Source of the DNA: Owenia fusiformis
Taxonomy: Eukaryota; Annelida; Polychaeta; Sabellida; Oweniidae
Reading direction: 5' to 3'
Assembly (NCBI GenBank): GCA_903813345.2
Contig: CAIIXF020000001.1
Coordinates: 24,295,915 to 24,359,914, forward strand
Length of the DNA: 64,000 nt
This document shows positions 34,631-44,870 of this stretch, one piece after another (position 1 is the stretch's first letter; each line of letters opens with the position of its first letter). Position numbers and translations under genes: made by a program. The notes beneath the pieces are model-generated. The model was not told the origin of the DNA and ran no database searches. It was given only the letters and a program-made list of their open reading frames with translations.

Positions 34631-34875
34631 AGGGGCAACCATACATTATTTGTATGATTTTATGACGTATGCTATAAAGGGAATCTACCCAACCTAGAAG
34701 CTACATTTTCATAATTTCGAACATGGACATTTACATTTTCTGCATTTTAGATGTAATTTTGTGTGCAGATTCAATCTCTTTTAATGCGAAGAAAGAGAGA
34801 CTTATATTTTCATTCAGAAGTTAATTCATGTTAAATTAAAATATAGACCGGAACAAATTAACGAAGCATATACTT

Positions 34876-35505
34876 ATCTGTTCACCATGTTTGTTTATGG
34901 TGGTGCCAACCTCACATAGTCCAAGGCAGCCATAATAGAAAACTGATAATGATCAAGCCTATAGCTGCAAGCAGCTGGGCAATGACCGAAAAAGAATAAT
35001 CTGTTCATCATGTTTGTTTATGGTGGTGCCAACTTCACATAGTCCAAAACAGCAATGATAGACAACTCCAATAATCATAGCCTATAGCTGCAAGCAGCTG
35101 GGCAATGAATCTTAACAGAATCATCTGATCACCATGTTTGTATTCGTGTGTGCCAACCTCGCATAGTCGTACAACAATAACAGAAAACTCTGATAATGAC
35201 CAAGCCTATAGCTGCAAGCAGCAGGGCAATGACTCTTAAAGGGATAATCTATTCATCATGTTTGTTTTTGTGTGTGCTAACCTAGCATAGTCCAAGACAG
35301 CAATGATAGAAAACTCCCAATAATGTCCAAGCCTATAGCTGCAAGCAGCTGGGCAATGACCCTTAAAGGAATAATCTCTTCATCATGCTTGTTTTTGTGT
35401 GTGCCAACCTCGCATAGTACAAGACAGCAATAATAGAAAACTCTAATAATGACCAAGCCTATAGCTGCAAGCAGCTGGGCAATGGCCCTTAAAGGAATAA
35501 TCAAA
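34876..35505. repeat. Five-copy ~122-129 bp tandem repeat with a hairpin core
   Basis: Five units begin near 34876, 34998, 35123, 35246 and 35375. Each starts atctnttcaccatgtttgtt and ends with cctatagctgcaagcagctg followed by ggcaatga. The 14 nt agctgcaagcagct is a perfect inverted repeat with a 2-nt loop in nearly every unit (one unit has agcag). Open frames across it are by-products. Confidence 0.8.
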
Positions 35506-35949
35506 TCAAAGGGAATGCAAGTTCAATTAATGCTTAGCATTTTTTCCTTCTCGGGCTATCCTAGTGTTTGTATGTAGCCTGACATCTTTGACAGCTGAAG
35601 AGGGGTGTTTCCTGATGAACCCTTTCATGTCTCTTCCCAAGCTGTTTCCCAGGTCTTTTGACATTGATCACATATGAATGACCTCGCTGATGTTCCTGTA
35701 ATCATAACATTTAGATGTTTATTCCATAGTAATCATTATATTTGAAGTATATCATGTCAAAATAGAAATAGTATTTTTGTAATCAGTGTCGAAATATGAT
35801 ATCCTTTATTTAAAACAGGACACATTTGAACAGTATCATATATTTGTCCAGTAACTCACCAGAAAGGTTTTAAATGTGGTCAATTTAACATTTCAGTTTT
35901 AATAATTTTAAAGCCATGTAGCAGAATAGACGAGATTGAGAAATATTAA

Positions 35950-36018
35950 TTTAAGGCCATGCTCTTCTTCTTCCTCTCCTCCCTCTTCCCATTCCTCATC
36001 ATTTTCAGGAATCACTTT
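35950..36018 (-). CDS. Acidic exon (KVIPENDEEW type)
   Basis: After gtttttaaag the minus strand reads KVIPENDEEWEEGGEEEEEH. It starts in phase 0, which fits the phase-0 end of the exon at 36260-36367. The donor is not clear. Confidence 0.4.
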
Positions 36019-36259
36019 CTTTAAAAACAAGATGATTCTATAATGACTAAAGGGATATCAAATTCTAAAGCCAACTTTAAGACAATTTTCAGCAGTTTGA
36101 TGACCCAATACATGTTATTTAAATAAAAACAACAAATACTAAATACATCTTATCAAATACCTTTAAAACAGCTACAGTTTATCATCTCTATTGAAATCTT
36201 AGTTTAAACTTTAAACATCATTCATAAATATCTGAATCTATTTTCTATATTTAACTTAC

Positions 36260-36367
36260 CTTTCCTATCATTTTATCCTTTTGAGCTGGTGGACTAGGAA
36301 GGTTCAAACTGGTGATAAATTCTCTATTCGCTTTCTGGTTTTTTCTTACTACATCAGTTAATGTTTC
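36260..36367 (-). CDS. Candidate exon ETLTDVV, unknown product
   Basis: A 108-nt exon (36 codons, phase 0/0) with ttatag acceptor and consensus gtaagt donor. It reads ETLTDVVRKNQKANREF and ends KDKMIGK. No family is recognised. It pairs in frame with the 39-nt exon at 36832 and the acidic exon at 35950. Confidence 0.5.
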
Positions 36368-36433
36368 CTATAACAAGAAATAACTAGTTATCACCAACAT
36401 CTCATCATATTATTAGTTACTTAACATAAATAA

Positions 36434-36523
36434 TTTTATAGATTATCATATTTATATTATTATTTTATAGATTATCATATTTATATTATTATTTTATAGA
36501 TTATCATATTTATATTATTATTT
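36434..36523. repeat. 29-bp x3 AT-rich tandem repeat
   Basis: Three copies of a 29 bp unit containing tagattatcatatttatatt lie in tandem inside an intron. Confidence 0.85.
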
Positions 36524-36831
36524 TACCCTATCACTAAGATTTCTTCTAATAACTAAGATTTCTTCTAATATTGTGATATCTCCAGTATTGTTGGCAAAAT
36601 GCTACAAAACTTATTCAGATATACTAGTAGCAAGGCCAGTAAAGTATTGGAGCAGATTACTATTATAACTTATACATTTATTCTTTTGTTGGCCCAACAT
36701 AGACTTGATTTTGTAAAATGATTTTTTTAAATCAAATTATGGTCAGATGAATTAAAAAAATGAGTCAAACATCAATATCATTAAACTAGGTCTCAAACAA
36801 AGAACTCATATACTGTTAGTTATAAACTCAC

Positions 36832-36870
36832 ATTATCGTGCAGGTCAGTTTGGATATTTTTGCCAGTAAC
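36832..36870 (-). CDS. 39-nt micro-exon
   Basis: Thirteen codons (VTGKNIQTDLHDN) lie between ccatttcag and gtgagt, phase 0/0. Both splice sites are good. Short length makes it uncertain, but it joins in frame to 36260-36367. Confidence 0.45.
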
Positions 36871-37264
36871 CTGAAATGGGATGCACAAAATACACTCAAA
36901 ATAAGTTACAATGAAGCACAGGTAAATATGCTAGGGGTTTCACAAGAATGTCTCACAGCAGGCTAAATAAATTAGAACAACAGGCAAAATTACAGACACT
37001 ATGACACCACTATGTAGCTGAGTATTTCATAAATGTTTTGAAGCACTATTAAATATTCCATTTAATTAATAGGGGACAGGTCCATCTTACCGGATATTGG
37101 TACAGCCAGTTAATAGTAAAGCTTCTTTTTTCCAAAAATTCATTGTTCTATATACTTTTAAAAACAGTTGTATGATATGATTTGTTAGTCTTGAGGCCTG
37201 CAATACTAAAGTAAATTTGGTTTTCAGTTTCTTCAAGAATTTCTATTCTCAAGCAATCTACCAA

Positions 37265-37360
37265 TAGGACATTCAATTTCAGAATAAAAAACAAATGCAT
37301 ACACTATCTGAATTTCTATTCTCAAGCAGAATAAAAAACACATGCATACACTATCTGAAT
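37265..37360. repeat. 47-bp direct duplication
   Basis: agaataaaaaacanatgcat followed by acactatctgaatt and tctattctcaag occurs twice back to back, at the 3' edge of the acidic exon. Confidence 0.7.
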
Positions 37361-37525
37361 TGTCCTCATCATCCTGAGCATCCGCAATTGGAGCATCATC
37401 CACAAGGAGTAAGTCATCGAGTTCCTCATCCTTAGGCATCTCTGTATTGTCCTCCTCAACCTGAGAATCATCTTCCAGAACCAAGGCATCTGCCTCATCC
37501 TCTGGCATTTCTGTGACAATAACAC
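37345..37525 (-). CDS. Acidic exon VIVTEMPED, probably with lost acceptor
   Basis: The minus strand is open and strongly acidic: VIVTEMPEDEADALVLEDD, VEEDNTEMPKDEELDD and ADAQDDEDNSD, with an internal duplication of the EMP..E..D..L..DD unit. It is homologous to 26300-26388. At the equivalent splice position the bases read aa instead of ag before GT, so the acceptor may be lost or shifted by 2 nt. A gtgtat donor follows NSD. Confidence 0.45.
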
Positions 37526-37745
37526 TTGAATTTACAACATAGGCTCTAACAGAATAAGGGAATCTACCCAACCTAGAAATTACCTTTTTTAAACAACAAT
37601 TTTGCAGTAGTTTTTGTAACAAACATGCAGTTACTTTATCCGTTAAGTAAATATCAAATTAAAATTAAATGAATGTATTTATTATATATGATATATTATA
37701 TTCCTGAAATTTTCTTTCCTGTTACTGAGTTACCTTACCTGTTAC

Positions 37746-37930
37746 CTTTCTCTGGGTTTTCGTCCACCTCATTTTGGAATACATTTGCCATAAGGTCATG
37801 GATATATTGGGCATTTTTGGTTTCATCACTGACATCATACAAAGCCCTCTGCACTCGAACGCTGTGTTTCATATGATCAGCCAATTTTCTTCGGTTTGCT
37901 TCCAAATGCATTCTTATTGGATTGTATCCC
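37746..37930 (-). pseudogene. 178-nt exon family, diverged copy 4
   Basis: It reads RRKLADHMKHSVRVQRALYDV, then an AA...HDLM helix and ENPEK before gtaacag. The His and Tyr positions of the other copies are kept (MKHS, LYDV). The 5' border is blurred: the usual ttttag acceptor is missing and the start differs (MHLEANRR). It is the most diverged member. Confidence 0.5.
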
Positions 37931-38684
37931 AAATAATATTTATAATATTAGCTTTAACCTTTCAATTCCACAAACCCCATGTATGCAGGTGTCCTATCAG
38001 GTATAACAATTTAAGCGTATTCAAAGTGAGGTTTAAGTTCTCATTTAGAAGTTAATTCATGTTAAAATAGAATATTGATTGGAAAAAAATAACGAAGCAT
38101 ATCTTATCTAACAAGGTCCTGCAATTGTCATCCTTGTAAACACTTCAAAGTAACCAACCATATTAATCAACAAATATAAAGAGAGGTGCAGTTTTCTAAT
38201 AAATAATGACCACTTACCATTTCAAAACAACACATTATTCATTAGAAAACTATTCAGTAGGAAACTATTCAGTATAGTTAAGCTTGAAAATAGTGAATAG
38301 TATAGAATTCTTTGATCAATTAAAGCTGCAACCATTAGTGCAGGGGGCCAGTGTCAAAATGTATTAAGTTTGGATATTTCAGCAAGACTAACATATATTT
38401 TTATTATCTACAAAGAAATCCCGTGGATGAACATCATTTCAGCTGATATTCCTCTTGAAACATGGTGGGCAGGTATATTCACTAGTACAAGATTGACTGT
38501 AACCTCAGAACACAAACAGAATAGAAATTGGAATTCCTAAAACAGAGATTAAAGGGAGTATCAGATCTATAGAGCAACCTGTCCAAATAGTGTATAAATT
38601 TCATATTATATTTTTGTATGTCGTTTACCCCTTATATATCTGACTCTGCTTTTAAACAACAAAATGTTAGTGTTGATGAACCGA
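37931..38684. other. No exon seen; intron-like
   Basis: AT-rich. It contains the small dispersed repeat also seen at 11.1 kb (tatcagatctatagagcaac at 38560). Confidence 0.35.
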
Positions 38685-39060
38685 ACGTTTTGTGCAGCTT
38701 GTTTCGCACTTTCTTCACTTTTGTTACCTCCTGATGGCGAGATGAGCCATTTGACAAACATTTTTAGATTATCGTTGAAACTGTTTGTGGGCGATTTAAT
38801 ATTTACATTCTATTTGTGTTTGTCCAACCTTTGAACACTTTTGCTACAAGATTGGCATTGTTTGTACTCGTATTTCCAAACATTCCCACATGCTTTTCTT
38901 TGCCTTGAATACTCATGTGAAAAATCGTTCTTGTAATTCTCCGGAATTTTGTATTCAGGGTCTTTCATATGAACCTGTTGGAAATGCTTTTTAAGATATC
39001 CAATCTTTTTAAAGCATGTAGGACAGGTGTGCTTGCTTCTCTTCTGTTAACTCTGAGAAT
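38685..39060 (-). pseudogene. Zinc-finger part of recombinase-like gene, copy D
   Basis: Reading down from 39055: a C2H2 finger CPTCFKKIGYLKKHFQQVH, then DPEYKIPENY and FSHEYSRQRK, then a second finger YKQCQSCSKSVQRLDKHK, broken by a TAG where the 42.8 kb copies have TGC. The FVKWLISPSGG segment follows to about 38690. The core-binding and arginine exons are not present in this unit. It is the partial left end of a ~2.0 kb tandem series. Confidence 0.6.
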
Positions 39061-39341
39061 ATTAAGTTGACACAAGCTAACTACTGCAAAATTTTATTTG
39101 ATTCAATTAACGTTTCTGATATGCCCATAATTAACATTCAATTTTTACCTTTTCAATTGATACTATTATTGATGTTAAACTGAATGTTAAATGCATATTT
39201 AGTTTATTATTTCAGTTCAACATTTCCTTTTAATTGTTTATTTGATTATGACAATTGGGTAAAATCTGAATAAAATAATAAATCTATAGTTCTGTCCAAT
39301 TCCATTTGTGGTTCCATTTTTGGTAAGGGCATATTGCTAAC

Positions 39342-39519
39342 CTTCTCCAGCTTCCTCTTGCACATTACTGTTTAAGACATTTGTCATGAGGTCATGGACT
39401 TTCGCAGCATTCTTTGTTTGGTCGCTGACCTCATACACTTCCTTCTGTACCCTGACAGAATGTTTCATGAAGTCAGCAATCCGTTGGCGATCATCTTGCC
39501 CAGGGTACAAACTACATAT
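39342..39519 (-). CDS. 178-nt exon family, copy 5 (intact)
   Basis: Acceptor attttag, donor gttagcaa. It reads ICSLYPGQDDRQRIADFM, KHSVRVQKEVYEVSDQ and a helical tail ending QEEAGEG. No stop. It is nearly identical to 41356-41533, offset 2014 bp. It carries the proposed His/Tyr of a tyrosine-recombinase C-terminus. An HxxR-type box and the sheet region that should precede it are not seen. Confidence 0.55.
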
Positions 39520-39739
39520 CTAAAATGATAGATGTGTCTATGATTTAGACACAAGTGTGGATGTAACATATAGGCTTACATGTAGCACCACTATGAAACA
39601 TTAAAATTAAATCTTTAATATATATTTTAGTTAAACTGTTTTTTTAATCAGATGGTATCATATTGTAAGGAAATGATTTATAATGATATATAAAACATGT
39701 CATGGTGTAGTATTATATAATAAGATATTCATCCTTAAA

Positions 39740-39775
39740 CTTGGGTATTGGGTTTTTTGACCCACCCTGTATATT
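39740..39775. repeat. Solo mariner-like terminus (also at 41755-41790)
   Basis: gggttttttgacccaccctg then ta resembles the right end of a mariner element. The second copy lies 2015 bp away in the tandem unit. No left end is found. Confidence 0.4.
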
Positions 39776-40078
39776 CTTATCTGACAAAACCCCACAGATA
39801 TATGATAAGACAGCTGCAACGTCAGCAGTTCTTAATACTACAAGCGAAATTGGAACTTCAATATAAAACAGACAAAGGAATTAAGTAATACCAATGTGTT
39901 GTGAAGTGTTAAATTGTGAAAGTAAAATATTGTTAATATAACAACCTGTCTAATCTAAAGACAATCGAACCAGAAAAAGTGTCCAGAAGAGCAAGTGTTC
40001 ACATTTCAAGGTTTTTAACATGGAAATCACAAATATGATATAAAATGTTTTGGCCTGGGAAGTCTGTGTTAATGTTAA

Positions 40079-40150
40079 CCCATCTATTACCATTCTCTCT
40101 AGGTTTACATCAGGCCCATCTATTACCATTCTCTCTAGGCTTACATCAAA
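40079..40150. repeat. 36-bp x2 tandem repeat (also at 42094-42165)
   Basis: cccatctattaccattctct followed by ctaggyttacatcarr occurs twice in tandem here and again in the next 2.0 kb unit. It lies in the intron between the arginine exon and the 178-nt exon. Confidence 0.75.
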
Positions 40151-40188
40151 CCCCTGTATCACCATGTATCATTTTGCAGTATACTTAC

Positions 40189-41060
40189 ATGGTAAACATA
40201 GTAGTCTCCAACCCTGTCAGTGATATGAACATGCCTGCACTCTAAGTTTACTATCGGGTCTGCATATAACGGTCATGATATAGTTCCTTATTATGTACAT
40301 TTCTTTGATGTTGACTTTAGGTTTTCCAAAGAGAGCTTTAGTGTCTTTGACATACTGAGAACCATAATATTTCACAATATCATCTCTGGTCATCATTGGA
40401 CCGGTTTTTAAGTTTCCGCTTCTTTGACATAACATTCATAGAATTGCATCGAGTCTATTCTGTTTTTTTAATAGTTCAAATTGTCCAAAATCTATGGATT
40501 TTTGCATAAAAGAAGGTACTGGTGGTTAGTTTGCAGCCGTTCTAAATATGACTTAATGGTCGACGCTTGCTTGATTTGTGGAAATTTTACATTCAAAGCA
40601 GGCTCTAAAAAATTCTCATTCAAGAGGTTTGAGTCCAAAGGATAATATCCTCCAACTCCTGCATGAAGGTCTTCGATGAATCAAACGTTTTGTGCAGCTC
40701 GTTTCGCACTTTCTTCACTTTTGTTACCTCCTGATGGCGAGATGAGCCATTTGACAAACATTTTTAGATTATCGTTGAAATTGTTGTTGGCAATTTAATA
40801 TTTATATTCTTTTTGCATTTGTGTTTGTCCAACCTTTGAACACTTTTGCTACAAGATTGGCATTGTTTGTACTCATTTCCGAACATTCCCACACGCTTTT
40901 CTTTGCCTTGAATACTCAAGTGAAGAATCGTTCTTGTAATTCTCCGGAATTTTGTATTCAGGGTCTTTCATATGAACCTTTTTGGAAATGCTTTTTAAGA
41001 TATCTAATCTTTTTAAAGCATGTAGGACAGGTGTGCTTGCTTCTCTTCTGTGTTAGCTCT
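40189..41060 (-). pseudogene. Recombinase-like gene copy E: zinc fingers, core-binding segment, arginine exon
   Basis: In minus order: C2H2 finger CPTC...HFQ (about 41000-41050), a second finger (QCQSCSKSVQRLDKH, about 40830), ISPSGG and ESAKRAAQNV (about 40690-40760), EDLHAGVGGYYPL, then the helical region (STIKSYLERLQTNHQYL, about 40530), then KYYGSQYVKDTKALFGKP (about 40330) and the box-I-like segment. Relative to the 58.7 and 60.6 kb copies, about 20 nt are missing just before DPIVNLECRHV, removing the CR residues and shifting the frame. The gtaagt donor (exon low end 40189) is kept. Frameshifts occur elsewhere too. Confidence 0.55.
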
Positions 41061-41355
41061 GAAAATATTAAGTTGACACAAGCTAACTACTGCAAAATTT
41101 TATTTGATTCAATTAACGTTTCTGATATGTCCTTATCTAAGTTACATTCAATTTTTACCTTTTCAATTGATACTACTATTGATGTTAAACTGAATGTTAA
41201 ATGCATATTTGGTTTATTTTTTCAGTACAACATTTACTTTTAATTGTTTATTTATTTGATTATGACAATGGGGTAAAATCTGAATAAAATAATAAATCTG
41301 TAGTTCTGTCCAATTCCATTTGTGGTTCCATTTTTGGTAAGGGCATATTGCTAAC

Positions 41356-41533
41356 CTTCTCCAGCTTCCTCTTGCACATTATTGTTTAAGACATTTGTCA
41401 TGAGGTCATGGACTTTTGCAGCATTCTTTGTTTGGTCGCTGACCTCATACACTTCCTTCTGTACCCTGACAGAATGTTTCATGAAGTCAGCAATCCGTTG
41501 GCGATCATCTTGCCCAGGGTACAAACTACATAT
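41356..41533 (-). CDS. 178-nt exon family, copy 6 (intact)
   Basis: Same exon as 39342-39519, with acceptor atttcag and donor gttagcaa, phase 0 to 1. MKHSVRVQKEVYEV is present and there is no stop. The tail differs by one residue (NNN against NSN). Confidence 0.55.
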
Positions 41534-42203
41534 CTGAAATGATAGATGGGTCTTATGATTTAGCCACAAGTGTGGATGTAACATATAGGCTTACATGTAG
41601 CACCACTATGAAACATTAAAATTAAATTTTTAATATATATTTTAATTGAACTGATTTTTCAATCAGATGGTATCATATTGTAAGGAAATGATTTATAATG
41701 ATATATAAAACATGTCATGGTGTAGTGTTATATAATAAGATATTCATCCTTAAACTTGGGTATTGGGTTTTTTGACCCACCCTGTATATACTTATCTGAC
41801 AAAACCCCACAGATATATGATAAGACAGCTGCAACGTCAGCAGTTCTTAATACTACAAGCGAAATTGGAACTTCAATATAAAACAGACAAAGGAATGAAG
41901 TAATACCAATGTGTTATGAAGTGTTAAATTGTGAAAGTAAAATATTGCTAATATAACAACCTGTCTAATCCAAAGACAATAGAACCAGAAAAAGTGTCCA
42001 GAAGAACAAGTGTTCACATTTCAAGGTTTTTAACATGGAAATCAAAAATATGATATAAAATGTTTTGGCCTGGGAAGTCTGTGTTAAGGTTAACCCATCT
42101 ATTACCATTCTCTCTAGGTTTACATCAGGCCCATCTATTACCATTCTCTCTAGGCTTACATCAAACCCCTGTATCACCATGTATCATTGTGCACTATACT
42201 TAC

Positions 42204-42902
42204 ATGGTAAACATAGCAGTCTCCAACCCTGTCAGTGATATGAACATGCCTGCATTCTAAGTTTACTATTGGCTCTGCATATAACGGTCATGATATAGTT
42301 CCTCATGATGTACATTTCTTTGATGTTGACTTTAGGTTTTCCAAAGAGAGCTTTCGTGTCTTTGACATACTGAGAACCATAATATTTCACAATATCATCT
42401 CTGGTCATCATTGGACTGGTTTTTAAGTTTCCGCTTCTTTGACCTAACATTCATAGAATTGCACTGTAGTCTATTCTGTTTTTTTAATAGTTCAAATTGT
42501 GCAAAATCTATGGATTTTTTGCATAAAAGAAGGTACTGTTGGTTAGTTTGCAGCCGTTCTAAATATGACGTAATGGTCGACGCTTACTTGATTTGTGGAA
42601 ATTTACATTCAAAGCAGGCTCTAGAAATTTCTCATTCAAGAGGTTTGAGCCCAAAGGATAATATCCTCCAACTCCTGCATGAATGTCTTCGATGAACCGA
42701 ACGTTTTGTGCAGCTCGTTTCGCACTTTCTTCACTTCCTGTTACCTCCTGATGGCGAGATGAGCCATTTGACAAACAATTTTAGATTATCATTGAAATTG
42801 TTTGTGGGCGATTTAATATTTACATTCTTTTTGCATTTGTGTTTGTCCAACCTTTGAACACTTTTGCTACAAGACTGGCATTGTTTGTAATCATATTTCC
42901 AA
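42204..42902 (-). pseudogene. Recombinase-like gene copy F: core-binding segment and arginine exon
   Basis: Equivalent to copy E, offset 2015 bp, with the same ~20 nt loss before the NLECRH-like sequence and the same donor. The upper part (42731-42902) holds the second zinc finger and SPSGG start. 42289-42902 is duplicated as 42903-43516. Confidence 0.55.
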
Positions 42903-43069
42903 ACGGTCATGATATAGTTCCTCATTATGTACATTTCTTTGATGCTGACTTTAGGTTTTCCAAAGAGAGCTTTCGTGTCTTTGACATACTGAGAACCATA
43001 ATATTTCACAATATCATCTCTGGTCATCATTGGACTGGTTTTTAAGTTTCCGCTTCTTTGACCTAACAT
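42731..43069 (-). pseudogene. Chimeric open frame: arginine exon fused to zinc-finger exon
   Basis: A 112-codon frame runs MLGQRSGNLKTS...MYIMRNYIMTV and then, without break, WKYDYKQCQSCSKSVQRL...ISPSGG. The 614 bp tandem duplication put the downstream exon directly in front of the upstream one. The fused frame is open by chance and is unlikely to be a functional product. Confidence 0.55.
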
Positions 43070-43680
43070 TCATAGAATTGCACCGTAGTCTATTCTGTTT
43101 TTTAATAGTTCAAATTGTGCAAAATCTATGGATTTTTTGCATAAAAGAAGGTACTGGTGGTTAGTTTGCAGCCGTTCTAAATATGACTTAATGGTCGACG
43201 CTTACTTGATTTGTGGAAATTTTACATTCAAAGCAGGCTCTAGAAATTTCTCATTCAAGAGGTTTGAGCCCAAAGGATAATATCCTCCAACTCCTGCATG
43301 AATGTCTTCGATGAACCGAACGTTTTGTGCAGCTCGTTTCGCACTTTCTTCACTTCCTGTTACCTCCTGATGGCGAAATGAGCCATTTGACAAACATTTT
43401 TAGATTATCATTGAAATTGTTTGTGGGCGATTTAATATTTACATTCTTTTTGCATTTCTGTTTGTCCAACCTTTGAACACTTTTGCTACAAGACTGGCAT
43501 TGTTTGTAATCATATTTCCAAACATTCCCACACGCTTTTCTTTGCCTTGAATACTCATGTGAAAATCGTTCTTGTAATTCTCCGGAATTTTGTATTCAGG
43601 GTCTTTCATACGAACCTGTTGGAAATGCTTTTTAAGATATGTAGGACAGGTGTGCTTGCTTCTCTTCTATGTTAGCTCTG
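42903..43680 (-). pseudogene. Recombinase-like gene copy G (tandem copy of F) with first zinc finger
   Basis: It repeats the arginine-exon start, the helical region, GVGGYYPLGSNLLNEKFLE and the second finger up to about 43516, then adds the upstream DPEYKIPENY region and a shortened finger 1 to about 43660. The IGYLKKH-coding part seen in copies D and E is partly deleted here. Confidence 0.5.
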
Positions 43681-43899
43681 AAAATATTAAGTTGACACAA
43701 GCTAACTACTGCAAAATTTTATTTGATTCAATTAACGTTTCTGATATGCCCATATCTAAGTAACGTTCAATTTTTACCTTTTCAATTGATACTACTATTG
43801 ATGTTAAACTGAATGTTAAATGCATTTACTTTTCATTGTTTATTTGATTATGAAAATGGGGTAAAATCTGAATAAAATAATAAATCTGTAGTTCTGTCC

Positions 43900-44870
43900 A
43901 ATTCCATTTCTGGGTCACATTTCTAAAATCAATCAAAACCAACTATAACAATTATCTAGAGTTAACATTATACACACCAACTCCTCCAAATTAGCCTTGT
44001 TCCTAATGGTCCTTTCATATGACGGAGAGAACATCATACAAGCCAACTCCTACAAATATTTTCCATGTTAGTGTTATTCCATATGGTCCTTAATACACAC
44101 CAAATTCAAACCAAATCCCCCAAATATTTTCTCTGCCAGCATTATTCCTAATGGTCCTTTCATATGATGGAGAACTTAATATTATCCAAACCAACTCCTC
44201 CAAATATTTTCTCTGCTAGCATTATTTCTTATGGTCCTCAATACAAACCAAATAGAAATACAAACTAAATCCTCTTTTTTCTCTAATAGCCTTAAGGTCC
44301 GTTGAAATACCAGAGAAATGAACATTACATACAAACCACAAACCAGATTCTCGAAATAGTATCCCTTTAGTCTCATAAAACTCAACAATTCATGAAACAC
44401 AATGCATGGAAACACAAGAGCCTCATAAGGTTTTGCAAATCAATTTTGTTTTGCTTGGTCTCTCTTTATGCGTGATTTTTATGAGGCCCTTTCAAAAACA
44501 TAATATGTAGTCAAACATAACAAATACTTTGCCAAGATGCACTCCGAGTTAATGTTGAAAACTGTTATGAATATTAGATGGTATAATGCCATGTATAGGT
44601 TATCAAAACTAATTTTAGATGCTTGTATCAAGGATTGTGAACGATATTTCCACATAAGAATTTCATTTGCTATCCATCAATTTCAGCATATGTTGTTAAT
44701 CATCTAAAGATTCCTCTATTAACAAACCCTGATAATGCCTTCCCTTCAAAAAGATATTATGTTTTAAAATTCATTTCAATTATGCATTAAAATCTATAGT
44801 TTTTATTAGTTTTAATAACAGGAGTGCACCTCACAAACTGTAATAAAATGAAACATTTCTTCTTCACTAT
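43900..44870. repeat. Intronic block shared with 57.7-58.6 and 59.7-60.5 kb
   Basis: Words such as ctcctccaaatattttctct, gtctcataa..ccaac, cacaatgcat and agatgcactccgagt recur in the same order in the two blocks of the 57-61 kb region. Within the block, a ~100 bp subunit containing ccaactcctccaaat repeats three times. No coding. It is evidence that the 38-44 kb and 57-62 kb gene blocks are paralogous, including non-coding parts. Confidence 0.65.

Larger units (their letters stand above)
38690..42702. repeat. ~2.01 kb tandem duplication of a recombinase-like gene block
   Basis: Landmarks repeat with offset 2014-2015 bp: the 178-nt exon (39342, 41356), the 36 bp repeats (40079, 42094), the arginine-exon donor (40189, 42204), and cgaacgttttgtgcagc (38687, about 40685, 42699; first interval slightly shorter). 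Identity between units is high, including introns. Confidence 0.85.

Noticed and set aside
35277-35504. 75-codon minus-strand frame with RAIAQLLAAIGL repeats
   Set aside because: A translation of the 122 bp tandem repeat; the repeat period is not preserved as coding.
40821-41243. 140-codon plus-strand frame
   Set aside because: Antisense to the zinc-finger part of recombinase-like copy E; starts opposite SVQRLDKH and has no motif of its own.
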